64,000 nt of DNA from Nocardia sputorum (GTDB lineage Bacteria > Actinomycetota > Actinomycetes > Mycobacteriales > Mycobacteriaceae): positions 5,146,001 through 5,210,000 of the forward strand of contig NZ_AP026978.1 in assembly GCF_027924405.1 (NCBI RefSeq), read 5' to 3'. A model generated the notes under the pieces. That model was not told the DNA's origin, did no database searches, and saw nothing but the letters and a program-made list of their open reading frames with translations. Positions 8,280 to 16,026 of this stretch are shown here, piece by piece. The position numbers were made by a program, and so were the translations under genes. Position 1 is the first letter of the stretch. Each line of letters starts with the position of its first letter.

Positions 8280-9671
8280 ATGGAACGATTGACCGGATTG
8301 GATGCCAGCTTTCTCTATTTGGAAACCGGGACCCAGCATCTGCACGTCTGCGCGCTGCTGATCCTCGACCCGTCGCCGGGTGACTATTCGTTCGAGGGAT
8401 TCAAAGCCGAACTGGCCCGGCGGATTCCGCTGATCCCGCAGATGCGCCGCCGGGTGTACGAGGTGCCGTTGAATCTCGACCATCCCGTCTGGGTGGAGGA
8501 CGCCGACTTCGACCTCGACTACCACGTGCGCCGGATCGCCATCGCGGCGCCGGCCGGGCGTCGCGAGCTCGCCGAACTCCTCGGGGACATCGCCAGCCGT
8601 CCGATGGATCGCGATCGCCCGCTGTGGGAGATGTCCGTCGTGGAGGGCCTCGACGACGGGAAGGTCGCGGTGATCTGCAAATACCACCACGCCGCCGTGG
8701 ACGGCATCACCGGCGCCAACCTCATGATGCACCTGTGCGATCCGGAGCCCGGCGTCACCAAAGAGGTGCCCGAGCAGCAGTGGCGCCCCGAGCCGAAACC
8801 GAACGACTGGCAGTTGCTGGCCGAAGCGGTGGTGAAGTTCCCGGCCCGGGCCGGCATCGTCGGCATGCTGCCGAAGACCGTCGGCGTGGTCGCCGGCTTC
8901 GCGCAGCGCCGTCGCGAGAACAAGACGGGCATGGCCGTCCCGTTCTCCGCTCCCCGCACGCCCTTCAATCTCGCCATCACCCCGCACCGCGCGGTCGCGT
9001 TCACCCAGGTCGAACTCGACGCCATCAAAGAGATCCGCTCCGCGTTCGGCGTCAAGGTGAACGACGTGGTGCTGACCGTCGTCGCCGGTGCGCTGCGCGA
9101 CTATCTGGCGGGGCGCGACGAACTGCCGGACCGTTCGCTCATCGCGTCCGTGCCCGTCTCGGTGCACGAGTCGACGCGGCACACCGCGGGCATCAACAAG
9201 GTCTCCGCGCTGTTCGCGCGACTCGGCACCGACATCGCCGACCCGGTGGAGCGCTTGCGCGAGGTGGCCGAGGCCAATCGCGGGGCCAAGGAAGAGCACG
9301 AAGTGATCGGCGCGGACTTCCTGCAGGACTGGTCGAAGTACGCTCCGCCGAACGCCTTCCGGCTCGCGGCGCGGATGTACTCGTCGCTCAAGCTGGCGGA
9401 GATGCACCCGGTGGTGCACAACCTGGTGGTCTCCAACGTGCCCGGGCCGCCGATGCCGCTGTACTTCCTCGGTATTCGGGTGGACGGGATGTACCCGTTC
9501 GGGCCGGTGTTCCACGGCGCGGGCCTTTCGGTGACCGTGCTGTCGAACAACGACAAGCTGAACTTCGGCTTCATCGCCTGCAAGGAACTGGTGCCCGACA
9601 TCGCGACGCTCGCCGACGCCGTTCCCGGTGTGGTCACCGAATTGTTGTCCGCGGCACGGAAATCGGGCTGA
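8280..9671 (+). CDS. Wax ester synthase/diacylglycerol acyltransferase (WS/DGAT)
   Basis: 463 residues, the normal size. The N-terminus MERLTGLDASFLYLET is typical, and the active-site HHxxxDG motif is intact as HHAAVDG (136-142). The C-terminal domain has VHNLVVSNVPGPP and the later NFGFIAC segment seen in this family. It transfers acyl-CoA to diacylglycerol or fatty alcohol, making triacylglycerol or wax esters at the membrane. A KstR-type box sits directly upstream. Convergent with the next hydrolase gene, separated by a hairpin. Confidence 0.95.
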   Translation: MERLTGLDASFLYLETGTQHLHVCALLILDPSPGDYSFEGFKAELARRIPLIPQMRRRVYEVPLNLDHPVWVEDADFDLDYHVRRIAIAAPAGRRELAELLGDIASRPMDRDRPLWEMSVVEGLDDGKVAVICKYHHAAVDGITGANLMMHLCDPEPGVTKEVPEQQWRPEPKPNDWQLLAEAVVKFPARAGIVGMLPKTVGVVAGFAQRRRENKTGMAVPFSAPRTPFNLAITPHRAVAFTQVELDAIKEIRSAFGVKVNDVVLTVVAGALRDYLAGRDELPDRSLIASVPVSVHESTRHTAGINKVSALFARLGTDIADPVERLREVAEANRGAKEEHEVIGADFLQDWSKYAPPNAFRLAARMYSSLKLAEMHPVVHNLVVSNVPGPPMPLYFLGIRVDGMYPFGPVFHGAGLSVTVLSNNDKLNFGFIACKELVPDIATLADAVPGVVTELLSAARKSG

Positions 9672-9680
9672 GCGCTGGTT

Positions 9681-9708
9681 CCCTGTCCGCCACTGTCGCC
9701 GGACAGGG
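9681..9708. terminator. Hairpin between convergent genes
   Basis: CCCTGTCCG and CGGACAGGG form a 9-bp perfect stem around a short loop, just after the WS/DGAT stop and before the stop of the convergent hydrolase. Probable bidirectional terminator; no long T-run is present. Confidence 0.55.
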
Positions 9709-9715
9709 CGCCGAT

Positions 9716-10612
9716 TCAGATCCGCGCGGCGACGGCCTCGCAGGCTTCGAGCAACACCGGCACGAAACGGTCGGCCTCGAGCACGCAGCACGCGTGCCCG
9801 GCCGCCACACGGTGCATACTCGCCCCCGGGATCATGGTCGCCATCTCCACCTGCCGATAGACCGGAATCGCCCGGTCCCGCGTGGTGACGACCACGGCCG
9901 TCGGCATCGTCAGGCTGGGCAGCCACGCGGTCGCGTCGAACTGCCCGACCACGGCCAGAATCTGGGTGAGCGCCCACCCGCTGGTGCTGCGGAACTCGCC
10001 GAACGCCCACCGATCCAGCCGCCCCGGCGCCCAGGTGACCACCGGAAGCTCGGGCAGGCGGCCCGCCAGCTTCTCGGCACGGCGATAGGAATACGGCCCC
10101 ACCGCGGCGGCGAAGGCGCCGAACGTTCGATGGAAAGCTTGCTCGCGCCATTTCTCCCGGAACCGGTAGGGCGTCGCGCACAGCACCAGCCCGCTCACCC
10201 GATCCGGATGGCGGCGCCCGGCCAGCAGACTCACGATTCCGCCGAGGGAGAACCCGGCGCAGATGGCGCGGTCGATGCTCAGCGCGTCGAGCACGGCCGC
10301 CACGTCGTCGGCGCAGTCCTCCAGAGCGAACCGCTCGGAGCGGATGCCGCGCCCGTGCCAGCGCTGGTCGAACAGGACCACCCGGTATCGCCGCGCCAGC
10401 GCCGCCAGCGAGGGGAACCAGGTGAGGTACGCGGTGCAGGCGGTGGCATGCAGGAGCACCAGCGTGGGTGCGTCCTTCGGCCCCGGGATGTCGACGACGT
10501 AGGTGCGGCCCCGGCCCGCCAGATCGACCAGACGGCCACCGGGCACCTCGGCGATGTCCGGCACCCGGAAGCGTCCACCCAACCGCGTCACGCTTCGGCC
10601 GGAGTTCGTCAT
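9716..10612 (-). CDS. Alpha/beta-fold hydrolase
   Basis: 298 residues; ATG at 10612 preceded by GGGAGGTGCCTC. Standard elements are LVLLHATACTA (oxyanion region, about 60-70), FDQRWHGRG, nucleophile elbow GFSLGG and a terminal catalytic His in AAGHACCV. A small acyl-ester or thioester is the likely substrate type. A KstR-type box lies about 35 bases upstream of the start, placing it in the same putative regulon as the flanking lipid genes. Confidence 0.88.
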   Translation of the reverse strand: MTNSGRSVTRLGGRFRVPDIAEVPGGRLVDLAGRGRTYVVDIPGPKDAPTLVLLHATACTAYLTWFPSLAALARRYRVVLFDQRWHGRGIRSERFALEDCADDVAAVLDALSIDRAICAGFSLGGIVSLLAGRRHPDRVSGLVLCATPYRFREKWREQAFHRTFGAFAAAVGPYSYRRAEKLAGRLPELPVVTWAPGRLDRWAFGEFRSTSGWALTQILAVVGQFDATAWLPSLTMPTAVVVTTRDRAIPVYRQVEMATMIPGASMHRVAAGHACCVLEADRFVPVLLEACEAVAARI

Positions 10613-10646
10613 GAGGCACCTCCCTGGATCGCACCGCAAGACGTTT

Positions 10647-10660
10647 TAGAACGTGTTCTA
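10647..10660. promoter_or_regulatory. KstR-type operator
   Basis: TAGAACGTGTTCTA, identical over all 14 bases to the site at 8253, located upstream of the leftward alpha/beta hydrolase. Fits TNNAACNNGTTNNA. Confidence 0.65.
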
Positions 10661-10884
10661 TACGATCATGGCACACCTTCGCGCCCGGGCTGCCGGGTTC
10701 CTCGGCGACACACGAGGGCTGCCCCGCGTCTGCGCGCCCCACCGTGCGGTGATCCCGTGCGCCGCGCAACCTACGGGGAAACAGCGCAGCCCATGCGACG
10801 ACACACCCGGACACCCGGACACCGACCGCCTCCGAGCGTCCACCTGGGTTACTGTCGCGAGACGCGCCCCACCGGGCAATTTTC

Positions 10885-10898
10885 TGTAACGTGTTGCA
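10885..10898. promoter_or_regulatory. KstR-type operator
   Basis: TGTAACGTGTTGCA fits TNNAACNNGTTNNA and lies about 28 bases upstream of the SDR start. It is a variant of the two perfect palindromes on either side of the preceding genes. Between 10661 and 10884 no gene is visible. Confidence 0.55.
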
Positions 10899-10926
10899 GA
10901 CTAGTTCTGGAGACGGAGGTACCCGG

Positions 10927-11670
10927 ATGGGGCGGTTGACCGGCAAGGTGGCGTTGATCAGCGGCGGAGCGCGCGGAATGGGCGCGGCACACGCCAGGGC
11001 CTTGGTCGCCGAGGACGCACGCGTGGTGCTGGGCGACGTGCTCGACGACGAGGGCGTCGCGGTCGCCGCCGAGCTCGGCGACAACGCCGCCTACGTGCAC
11101 CTCGACGTGCGCGAGCCGGAGGACTGGCGCAAAGCCGTCGATGCGGCGGTGCAGCGGTTCGGCTCGCTGAACGTCCTGGTGAACAACGCGGGCATCGTGA
11201 ACGGCAACCTGCTCGTCGCGTTCGAACTGGCCGAATGGCAGCGGATCATCGATATCAACCTCACCGGCACCTTCCTCGGCATGCAGGCGGCCACGCCCGC
11301 GATGATCGAGGCGGGCGGCGGCTCGATCATCAACATCTCCTCCGTCGAGGGCATGCGCGGCAGCCCGGGACTGCACGGCTACACGGCCACCAAGTTCGCC
11401 GTGCGCGGACTCACCAAATCCACCGCGCTGGAACTGGCGCAGTACAAGATCCGGGTGAATTCCGTGCATCCCGGCCTGATCCGCACCCCGATGACGGAGA
11501 ACATCCCCGAGGACTTCCTGCAGATCCCGCTCGGTCGCGCCGCCGACCCGGCCGAGGTTTCCGCCCTGGTGACCTTCCTGGCCGGCGACGAATCGTCGTA
11601 CACCACCGGAGCCGAGTTCGTCATCGACGGCGGTCTGACCGTGGGCGTGCCGCACAAGAGCTTCGGCTGA
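10927..11670 (+). CDS. Short-chain dehydrogenase (hydroxysteroid-dehydrogenase-like)
   Basis: 247 residues, classical SDR. SGGARGMGAAHAR (about 13-25) is the cofactor site, GDVLDD suggests NAD(H), NNAG is at about 86-89 and YTATK (YxxxK) is the catalytic pair; the C-terminus has SYTTGAEFVIDGG. The closest recalled relatives are 3-alpha/20-beta-hydroxysteroid dehydrogenases such as Rv2002. Start ATG follows GGAGACGGAGGT. The KstR-type box just upstream agrees with a steroid or fatty-acid role. Confidence 0.9.
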   Translation: MGRLTGKVALISGGARGMGAAHARALVAEDARVVLGDVLDDEGVAVAAELGDNAAYVHLDVREPEDWRKAVDAAVQRFGSLNVLVNNAGIVNGNLLVAFELAEWQRIIDINLTGTFLGMQAATPAMIEAGGGSIINISSVEGMRGSPGLHGYTATKFAVRGLTKSTALELAQYKIRVNSVHPGLIRTPMTENIPEDFLQIPLGRAADPAEVSALVTFLAGDESSYTTGAEFVIDGGLTVGVPHKSFG

Positions 11671-11671
11671 C

Positions 11672-12778
11672 TCAGCCGCGGGTGGCCAGCAGAGCCAGCG
11701 GCGGCAGCGCCACCAGCGCGACGCCCACCACGATATTGGTCCATTTGTAGGCCACCAGCAGCGCGGCGAATTCGCGCAGGAACGCGCTCGGCAGGTAGTA
11801 GAAGGCGGTCTTGGCGCCCGTCACCTCGGCGTCGAGGTGGAGGCGGCGCGCCAGGATCGCCGTGCGCAGCGCGTGGAAATTGCTCGTCACCAGCACCATG
11901 CGCGTGGCCGGGCCGCGCTCGCCGAGCAGGCGCTTGGTGAAGAGCAGATTCTCCTCGGTGGATCCCGACCGGTCTTCCAGCACCACACGGTTTTCCGGCA
12001 CACCGCGGCGGACGAGGTAATCGGCCATCGCCGACGCCTCGGAGACCTCCTCGTCGGATCCCTTACCGCCACTGGCGATCAGCAACGGAGCGCGCCCCTC
12101 GGCCGTCTCGTCGTGGTAGACCTCGATCGCCCGATCCAGGCGCGCGGCCAGCAGCGGCGGCACCTCCCCGTCGACCAGTCCGGCTCCGTGCACGACGATC
12201 GCGTCCATCCCTGGCCGGTAGGGCAACAGGCCGTAGCAGAGCGAATACAGCAGGAACGCGGTGAACAAGAAGCCGACATAACTGATCGCCATCGTCAGCG
12301 ATGCCAAAAGGACTACGATCCACAGATTTTCAGTGCAGACAGCCAGGCCGAGCACCACATACGGCACCAGCAGCGCGATGCCGAGCCCCAGCGGCAGCAG
12401 ATTCGGGACATGCCACCCCTCGCGGCGCACCAGCTGCGCGCCGTTGGCGATCGACAACCCGGCGAGCACCAGCACCAGCAACGGCGACAGCAGTACCACC
12501 AGCGGCGTGAGCAGCACCGACAGATCGCCCTCGACGATCCGGCCGACCGCCCACGCGCCGACGAACCCCGTCCCGAGAAGTAGCCACACCCCGTGGCCGA
12601 GCCGCCTGCGGTCCCTGCCGAATCGCACCGCGAACACACCGAGCAGGACGACGCCGACGACCAGCAGTAGCACCGGGCCACGGTAACCGACCGGTGAGCG
12701 CCGCGCCCGGCCGTCCCCGAGCGGCGCGGCTACCTCGGCTTTTTCCGATCGTCCCCTACAGTGTGCAGGTCCGGGCAT
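11672..12778 (-). CDS. YdcF/SanA-family (DUF218) membrane protein
   Basis: 368 residues. The N-terminal half has several hydrophobic segments (about residues 33-190). The C-terminal DUF218 domain starts DAIVVHGAGLVDG, includes IASGGKG and LVTSNFHALR, and ends in one more hydrophobic helix. DUF218 proteins are poorly characterised envelope proteins of the SanA/YdcF type. It converges on the SDR gene with one base between them. The exact start is uncertain because the first 30 residues are not family-like. Confidence 0.85.
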   Translation of the reverse strand: MPGPAHCRGRSEKAEVAAPLGDGRARRSPVGYRGPVLLLVVGVVLLGVFAVRFGRDRRRLGHGVWLLLGTGFVGAWAVGRIVEGDLSVLLTPLVVLLSPLLVLVLAGLSIANGAQLVRREGWHVPNLLPLGLGIALLVPYVVLGLAVCTENLWIVVLLASLTMAISYVGFLFTAFLLYSLCYGLLPYRPGMDAIVVHGAGLVDGEVPPLLAARLDRAIEVYHDETAEGRAPLLIASGGKGSDEEVSEASAMADYLVRRGVPENRVVLEDRSGSTEENLLFTKRLLGERGPATRMVLVTSNFHALRTAILARRLHLDAEVTGAKTAFYYLPSAFLREFAALLVAYKWTNIVVGVALVALPPLALLATRG

Positions 12779-12872
12779 CGGTCGCCTGCGACCGGCATCC
12801 GGGATGCATTCGACTTCAGCACACCAGCTTTACGCACCAGCACGTCGTGAGGAATGGGAGTCGACGAAGGAC

Positions 12873-14063
12873 ATGCTTCGATTGGTCATCGCCACCGCAG
12901 CGGCCGCGCTTTGTGTGATCACACCGCAAGCCGCGGCGCAGCCCATCTATCCCGCGCCGGATCCGGATCCGTTCTACGCCACTCCGGCCGATCTGGACCG
13001 CGCCGCACCCGGCGACGTCCTCGCCGTACGGCCGATGCCGGCGCTGCCGACGTTCCCCGGCTCGACGGTGACGATGATCAAGTTCCGTTCGACCAACTCC
13101 GCGGGTGAGCCGATCGCGGCCACCACCACCGTGCTGACCCCGCCCGATCCCGCCCCTGGTGGGCCACTGCTGTCCTACCAGCACATCATCAACGCCCTCG
13201 GCACCCAGTGCGCGGTCTCCCGCGTGCTCTACACCAGCGACCCCAATCTCGCAGTGCGCGAAGCGCCTGCGCTCAACGCCCTGCTGCTGCGCGGCTGGTC
13301 GGTCGCGCTGCCCGACCACCTGGGGCCGACCAGCGCCTACGGGGCCGCGAAACTCGGCGGCATGATCACGCTGGACGGACTCCGCGCGGCCCGGCGGGTC
13401 GCGGAACTGGGCCTGGCGGACAGCCCGATCGCCATGCTCGGCTACTCCGGCGGAGGGATGGCGAGCGCATGGGCGGCCGCGCTCGCGCCGACCTACGCGC
13501 CGGAACTGCCGCTCGTCGGCGTCGCCGCGGGCGGGGTGCCGATGAATCTGGTCAAAATGATCGAGGGCCTGGGCTATGCGCCGCACGCGGCCTTCGGTCT
13601 CGCCTTCGCCGCCGCTCTCGGGCTGGAGCGGGAATACCCGGCGCGGCTGCCGGTGAGTGAACAGCTGAACTCGGAAGGGTTGTCGGTCCGCAACCGGATC
13701 GCCGACAGTTGCACCAACGAGATCCTGCTGGCCGGCGCGGGCCGGGGAATCGTGGACGTCGCGGCCTCGAACTCGCTGGCCGACGACAAGCGCGCACGGG
13801 GCGTGCTCGAGGAAAACAGCCTGGAATACTACGAAGGCGTCCCGGCCGTTCCGGTCTACCAATGGCGCGCCGAGATCGACGCCCTCATTCCGGTGGAGTC
13901 GATCGATGCCACGCTCCGGCGGTACTGCGATGCGGGCGCACGAGTGCTCTACGAGAAACTCCTCAGCCCCGACCACTTGTCCACCGCGCTGCTCGGCATA
14001 CCGTCCGCCATCGATTGGCTGGACGCACGCTTCCGCGGTGTGCCCGCACCGACCAACTGCTGA
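12873..14063 (+). CDS. Secreted lipase (LIP/secretory lipase family)
   Basis: 396 residues. An N-terminal signal peptide (hydrophobic core LVIATAAAALCVI, cleavage near AAAQP at residues 21-24) points to export. The mature part has the secretory-lipase pattern: SYQHIINALGTQC, LPDHLGPTSAY and nucleophile elbow GYSGGG (Ser192). Several cysteines probably form disulfides. It likely hydrolyses triacylglycerols or esters outside the cell. A 12-bp perfect hairpin follows the stop. Confidence 0.9.
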   Translation: MLRLVIATAAAALCVITPQAAAQPIYPAPDPDPFYATPADLDRAAPGDVLAVRPMPALPTFPGSTVTMIKFRSTNSAGEPIAATTTVLTPPDPAPGGPLLSYQHIINALGTQCAVSRVLYTSDPNLAVREAPALNALLLRGWSVALPDHLGPTSAYGAAKLGGMITLDGLRAARRVAELGLADSPIAMLGYSGGGMASAWAAALAPTYAPELPLVGVAAGGVPMNLVKMIEGLGYAPHAAFGLAFAAALGLEREYPARLPVSEQLNSEGLSVRNRIADSCTNEILLAGAGRGIVDVAASNSLADDKRARGVLEENSLEYYEGVPAVPVYQWRAEIDALIPVESIDATLRRYCDAGARVLYEKLLSPDHLSTALLGIPSAIDWLDARFRGVPAPTNC

Positions 14064-14069
14064 GGGCGG

Positions 14070-14101
14070 CCCGGGCGGCGGTAGTTCACCCGCCGCCCGG
14101 G
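14070..14101. terminator. Terminator hairpin after lipase
   Basis: CCCGGGCGGCGG and CCGCCGCCCGGG form a 12-bp perfect stem with an 8-base loop immediately after the lipase stop codon; the CsbD gene converges from the right. Confidence 0.65.
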
Positions 14102-14147
14102 AGCGGATCGTTCCGCTGTACCGCCGCATCGGATCTCGCGCCGAGGA

Positions 14148-14399
14148 CTAGACGTCCTTGCCGCTCTCGTACGCGTTCTGGCGCGCCTCGTCGAGATCCG
14201 CTTCAGCACGGGCCTTTTCGGCTTCGGCTTCCTTCTGTGCCGCGTCCCGCTGGGATTCGGCCTTGTCCTGCTGTGCGCGACCCTCTTTCTTCAGGTCCTC
14301 GTCACCGGTGACGACGCCAGCGGCTTCCTTCGCCTTCCCCTTGATGTCCTCGACGACACCCTCGACAGCTTCCCGGGGTCCACTCTGATGCTCCGGCAT
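14148..14399 (-). CDS. CsbD-like stress protein
   Basis: 83 residues; ATG at 14399 after GGGAGGTATGTG. The segment EGVVEDIKGKAKEAAGVVTGDEDLKKEG (residues about 13-40) is the CsbD signature, followed by an Ala/Glu/Lys-rich coiled-coil-like tail. In actinobacteria such proteins are annotated as CsbD family or microaggregate-binding protein. They are stress-induced in other bacteria; no molecular activity is established. Confidence 0.85.
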   Translation of the reverse strand: MPEHQSGPREAVEGVVEDIKGKAKEAAGVVTGDEDLKKEGRAQQDKAESQRDAAQKEAEAEKARAEADLDEARQNAYESGKDV

Positions 14400-14641
14400 C
14401 ACATACCTCCCAATTCCTAGTCGGCTGACATCCGCCGCATACCCGACTCCGGCGACGTCAATCGCCCTGTGACGCCGACCACCTGCCGTCGGCCTCTGCA
14501 GCCGATACCGAGGGCAGCGCCAACTACGGCCCCGATGGCAAATTTCCGGTGCGATGTGGCGTAAATGCCTCTGGGAAGGGCTGGCTCGCATCGATAAATT
14601 CGGTTCGAGAAGGGGTCCGACCGCAAGGAGTTCAACCGATC

Positions 14642-15037
14642 ATGAATTATGTCGCGCCGGTGCTGATCGGTGTTCTGTACGCGGTGGTGATGTCGGCGAT
14701 CCCGGAGCCCCATCGTCGCCGCTTCAATGCCGTCATGGTCGCCGGTGCGGGGGCGGCATATCTCAGCGGCGGTGGAGCAGGCGGCTGGGAATTCGTATTC
14801 ACGGCCGTCGTCACCTACTGCGCCTATCGTGGCCTGGAGTCCTGGACCTTCATCGGCATCGCCTGGCTCCTGCACACCGCATGGGACCTGTTGCACCACT
14901 TCAAAGGCAATCCCATCATCCCGTTCGCGCACGACTCATCCCTGGGATGCGCGATCTGCGACCCGGTCATCGCCGTGTGGTGCCTGTACGGCGGCCCCTC
15001 ACTCTTCGGCCTCCGCCGCAAAGCCGCCGTCTCCTGA
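14642..15037 (+). CDS. DUF6010-type integral membrane protein
   Basis: 131 residues with four hydrophobic segments. The conserved part is IGIAWLLHTAWDLLHH followed by GNPIIPF and SSLGCAICDPVIA; His, Asp and Cys residues cluster in and between helices. This matches the DUF6010 pattern I recall, a family of unknown function. The ATG at 14642 follows AAGGAG with long spacing. Confidence 0.75.
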   Translation: MNYVAPVLIGVLYAVVMSAIPEPHRRRFNAVMVAGAGAAYLSGGGAGGWEFVFTAVVTYCAYRGLESWTFIGIAWLLHTAWDLLHHFKGNPIIPFAHDSSLGCAICDPVIAVWCLYGGPSLFGLRRKAAVS

Positions 15038-15089
15038 ACCGTCGTCCGGGCAAGCCATTCGGCTGCGGTGATTCCCACCCGCCCTGCGG

Positions 15090-15368
15090 TCAGAGATCAT
15101 CGATATCGATGAGCGCGTCCTGCAATGCGCGGGCCACCAGCGCGGCTTTCGTCGGTGCCGGGCGGCCGACCGCGGCGTATTTGTCCCTGATTCGTGCCAG
15201 GTGGGTGTTGACGGTCCCCAGCGAGATGTACAGACGCCGCCCGACTTCCACCTTCGAGTCCGACGCGATCCATGCCAGGAGCACTTCGACCTCCCGGCTG
15301 CTCAGCGCCGGACGCTCCCGCTCCAGCGCGGCGGGCAGCTGGTCGTTATGGTCGAACGCGATACTCAT
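15090..15368 (-). CDS. Stand-alone LuxR/GerE-type HTH protein
   Basis: 92 residues, essentially only the DNA-binding domain. RPALSSREVEVLLAWIASDSK (about 20-40) starts the GerE four-helix unit, VGRRLYISLGTVNTHLARI is the recognition helix region, and KAALVARAL closes it. No receiver or sensor domain is present. It may be autonomous or the partner of a sensor encoded elsewhere. Confidence 0.8.
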   Translation of the reverse strand: MSIAFDHNDQLPAALERERPALSSREVEVLLAWIASDSKVEVGRRLYISLGTVNTHLARIRDKYAAVGRPAPTKAALVARALQDALIDIDDL

Positions 15369-15518
15369 GAACTAATCCTTTGCAATCCTTCGATATTTCG
15401 AGTTGTCGGAAGACCAGGTGCCGATAGCGCTCAGCGCGGCGGGGCGGTCCCGGCGGACACTCCTGGCGGACGATTTATCCGCACAGCGCTGCGTGGACGT
15501 ACAGCGGGAGGGAAAGAC

Positions 15519-15791
15519 GTGAATGGAACCGACCAGTTCGCCCCCCTCGAGTACATCCGTGCCGGATGTCTCGCGATCACAAATCTGTCCTCGACCGAAA
15601 CACCACGGTTTTGCAAAGAACAGTCTGCACTCGCCCGAGCTGCGCGGGACTTGAACAGCAAACGTTCGGTCATATACCCGACCGCGCGCATCCGACAACC
15701 CGGCCGTGGAAGATTCTGGTTGGTTTATTTCCCCCACATAGTCGAGGTTTCGCCACCAACCAGAGCCGCGAGTGCGCAGCGATCGAGCTGA
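15519..15791 (+). CDS. Possible small hypothetical protein
   Basis: A 90-residue frame from GTG at 15519, preceded by GGGAGGGAAAGAC, which would be a good ribosome-binding site. The sequence begins VNGTDQFAPLEYIRAGCLA. I recognise no family, and codon use is less biased than in neighbouring genes. It may be real and recently acquired, or chance. Confidence 0.25.
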   Translation: MNGTDQFAPLEYIRAGCLAITNLSSTETPRFCKEQSALARAARDLNSKRSVIYPTARIRQPGRGRFWLVYFPHIVEVSPPTRAASAQRSS

Positions 15792-15924
15792 CGCTGAACC
15801 GCGGATCGATGATTTGGTATCGGTCGGCGTATTCCTCCCCTCGTTGCCGCAAACGCCGGCGTTGTGAGATCTTCGGCCACGAACTACGGCTCCAGCATCG
15901 GCTGAGCACTCCGCAGGGAACAGG

Positions 15925-15961
15925 GGTTGCCTGTTGCCGCTCCAGATGGCAACGGGCAACC
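15925..15961. terminator. 14-bp hairpin
   Basis: GGTTGCCTGTTGCC pairs with GGCAACGGGCAACC (one T-G wobble) around a 9-base loop. It is the outer of two adjacent strong hairpins downstream of the MFS gene. Confidence 0.5.
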
Positions 15962-15969
15962 CGCCGGGA

Positions 15970-16015
15970 CACGGCGAAGCCCCTGGCCGTCGATGCGGAC
16001 AGGGGCTTCGCCGTG
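15970..16015. terminator. Terminator of the MFS gene, 16-bp perfect stem
   Basis: CACGGCGAAGCCCCTG and CAGGGGCTTCGCCGTG form a perfect 16-bp stem with a 14-base loop, ending 11 bases from the stop codon of the leftward exporter gene. Very likely its transcription terminator. Confidence 0.75.
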
Positions 16016-16026
16016 GTGAGAGTTGT

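Larger units (their letters stand above)
15369..15969. other. Gene-poor intergenic region
   Basis: About 600 bases with lower GC than the flanks. Frames on both strands are short or have non-protein-like composition. One weak candidate frame (15519-15791 +) is listed separately. The region ends in two strong hairpins. Confidence 0.6.

Noticed and set aside
8226..11084. 952-codon open frame on the minus strand across WS/DGAT, hydrolase and SDR genes
   Set aside because: It is antisense to two well-defined enzymes and switches through unrelated genes; composition is typical of a shadow frame.
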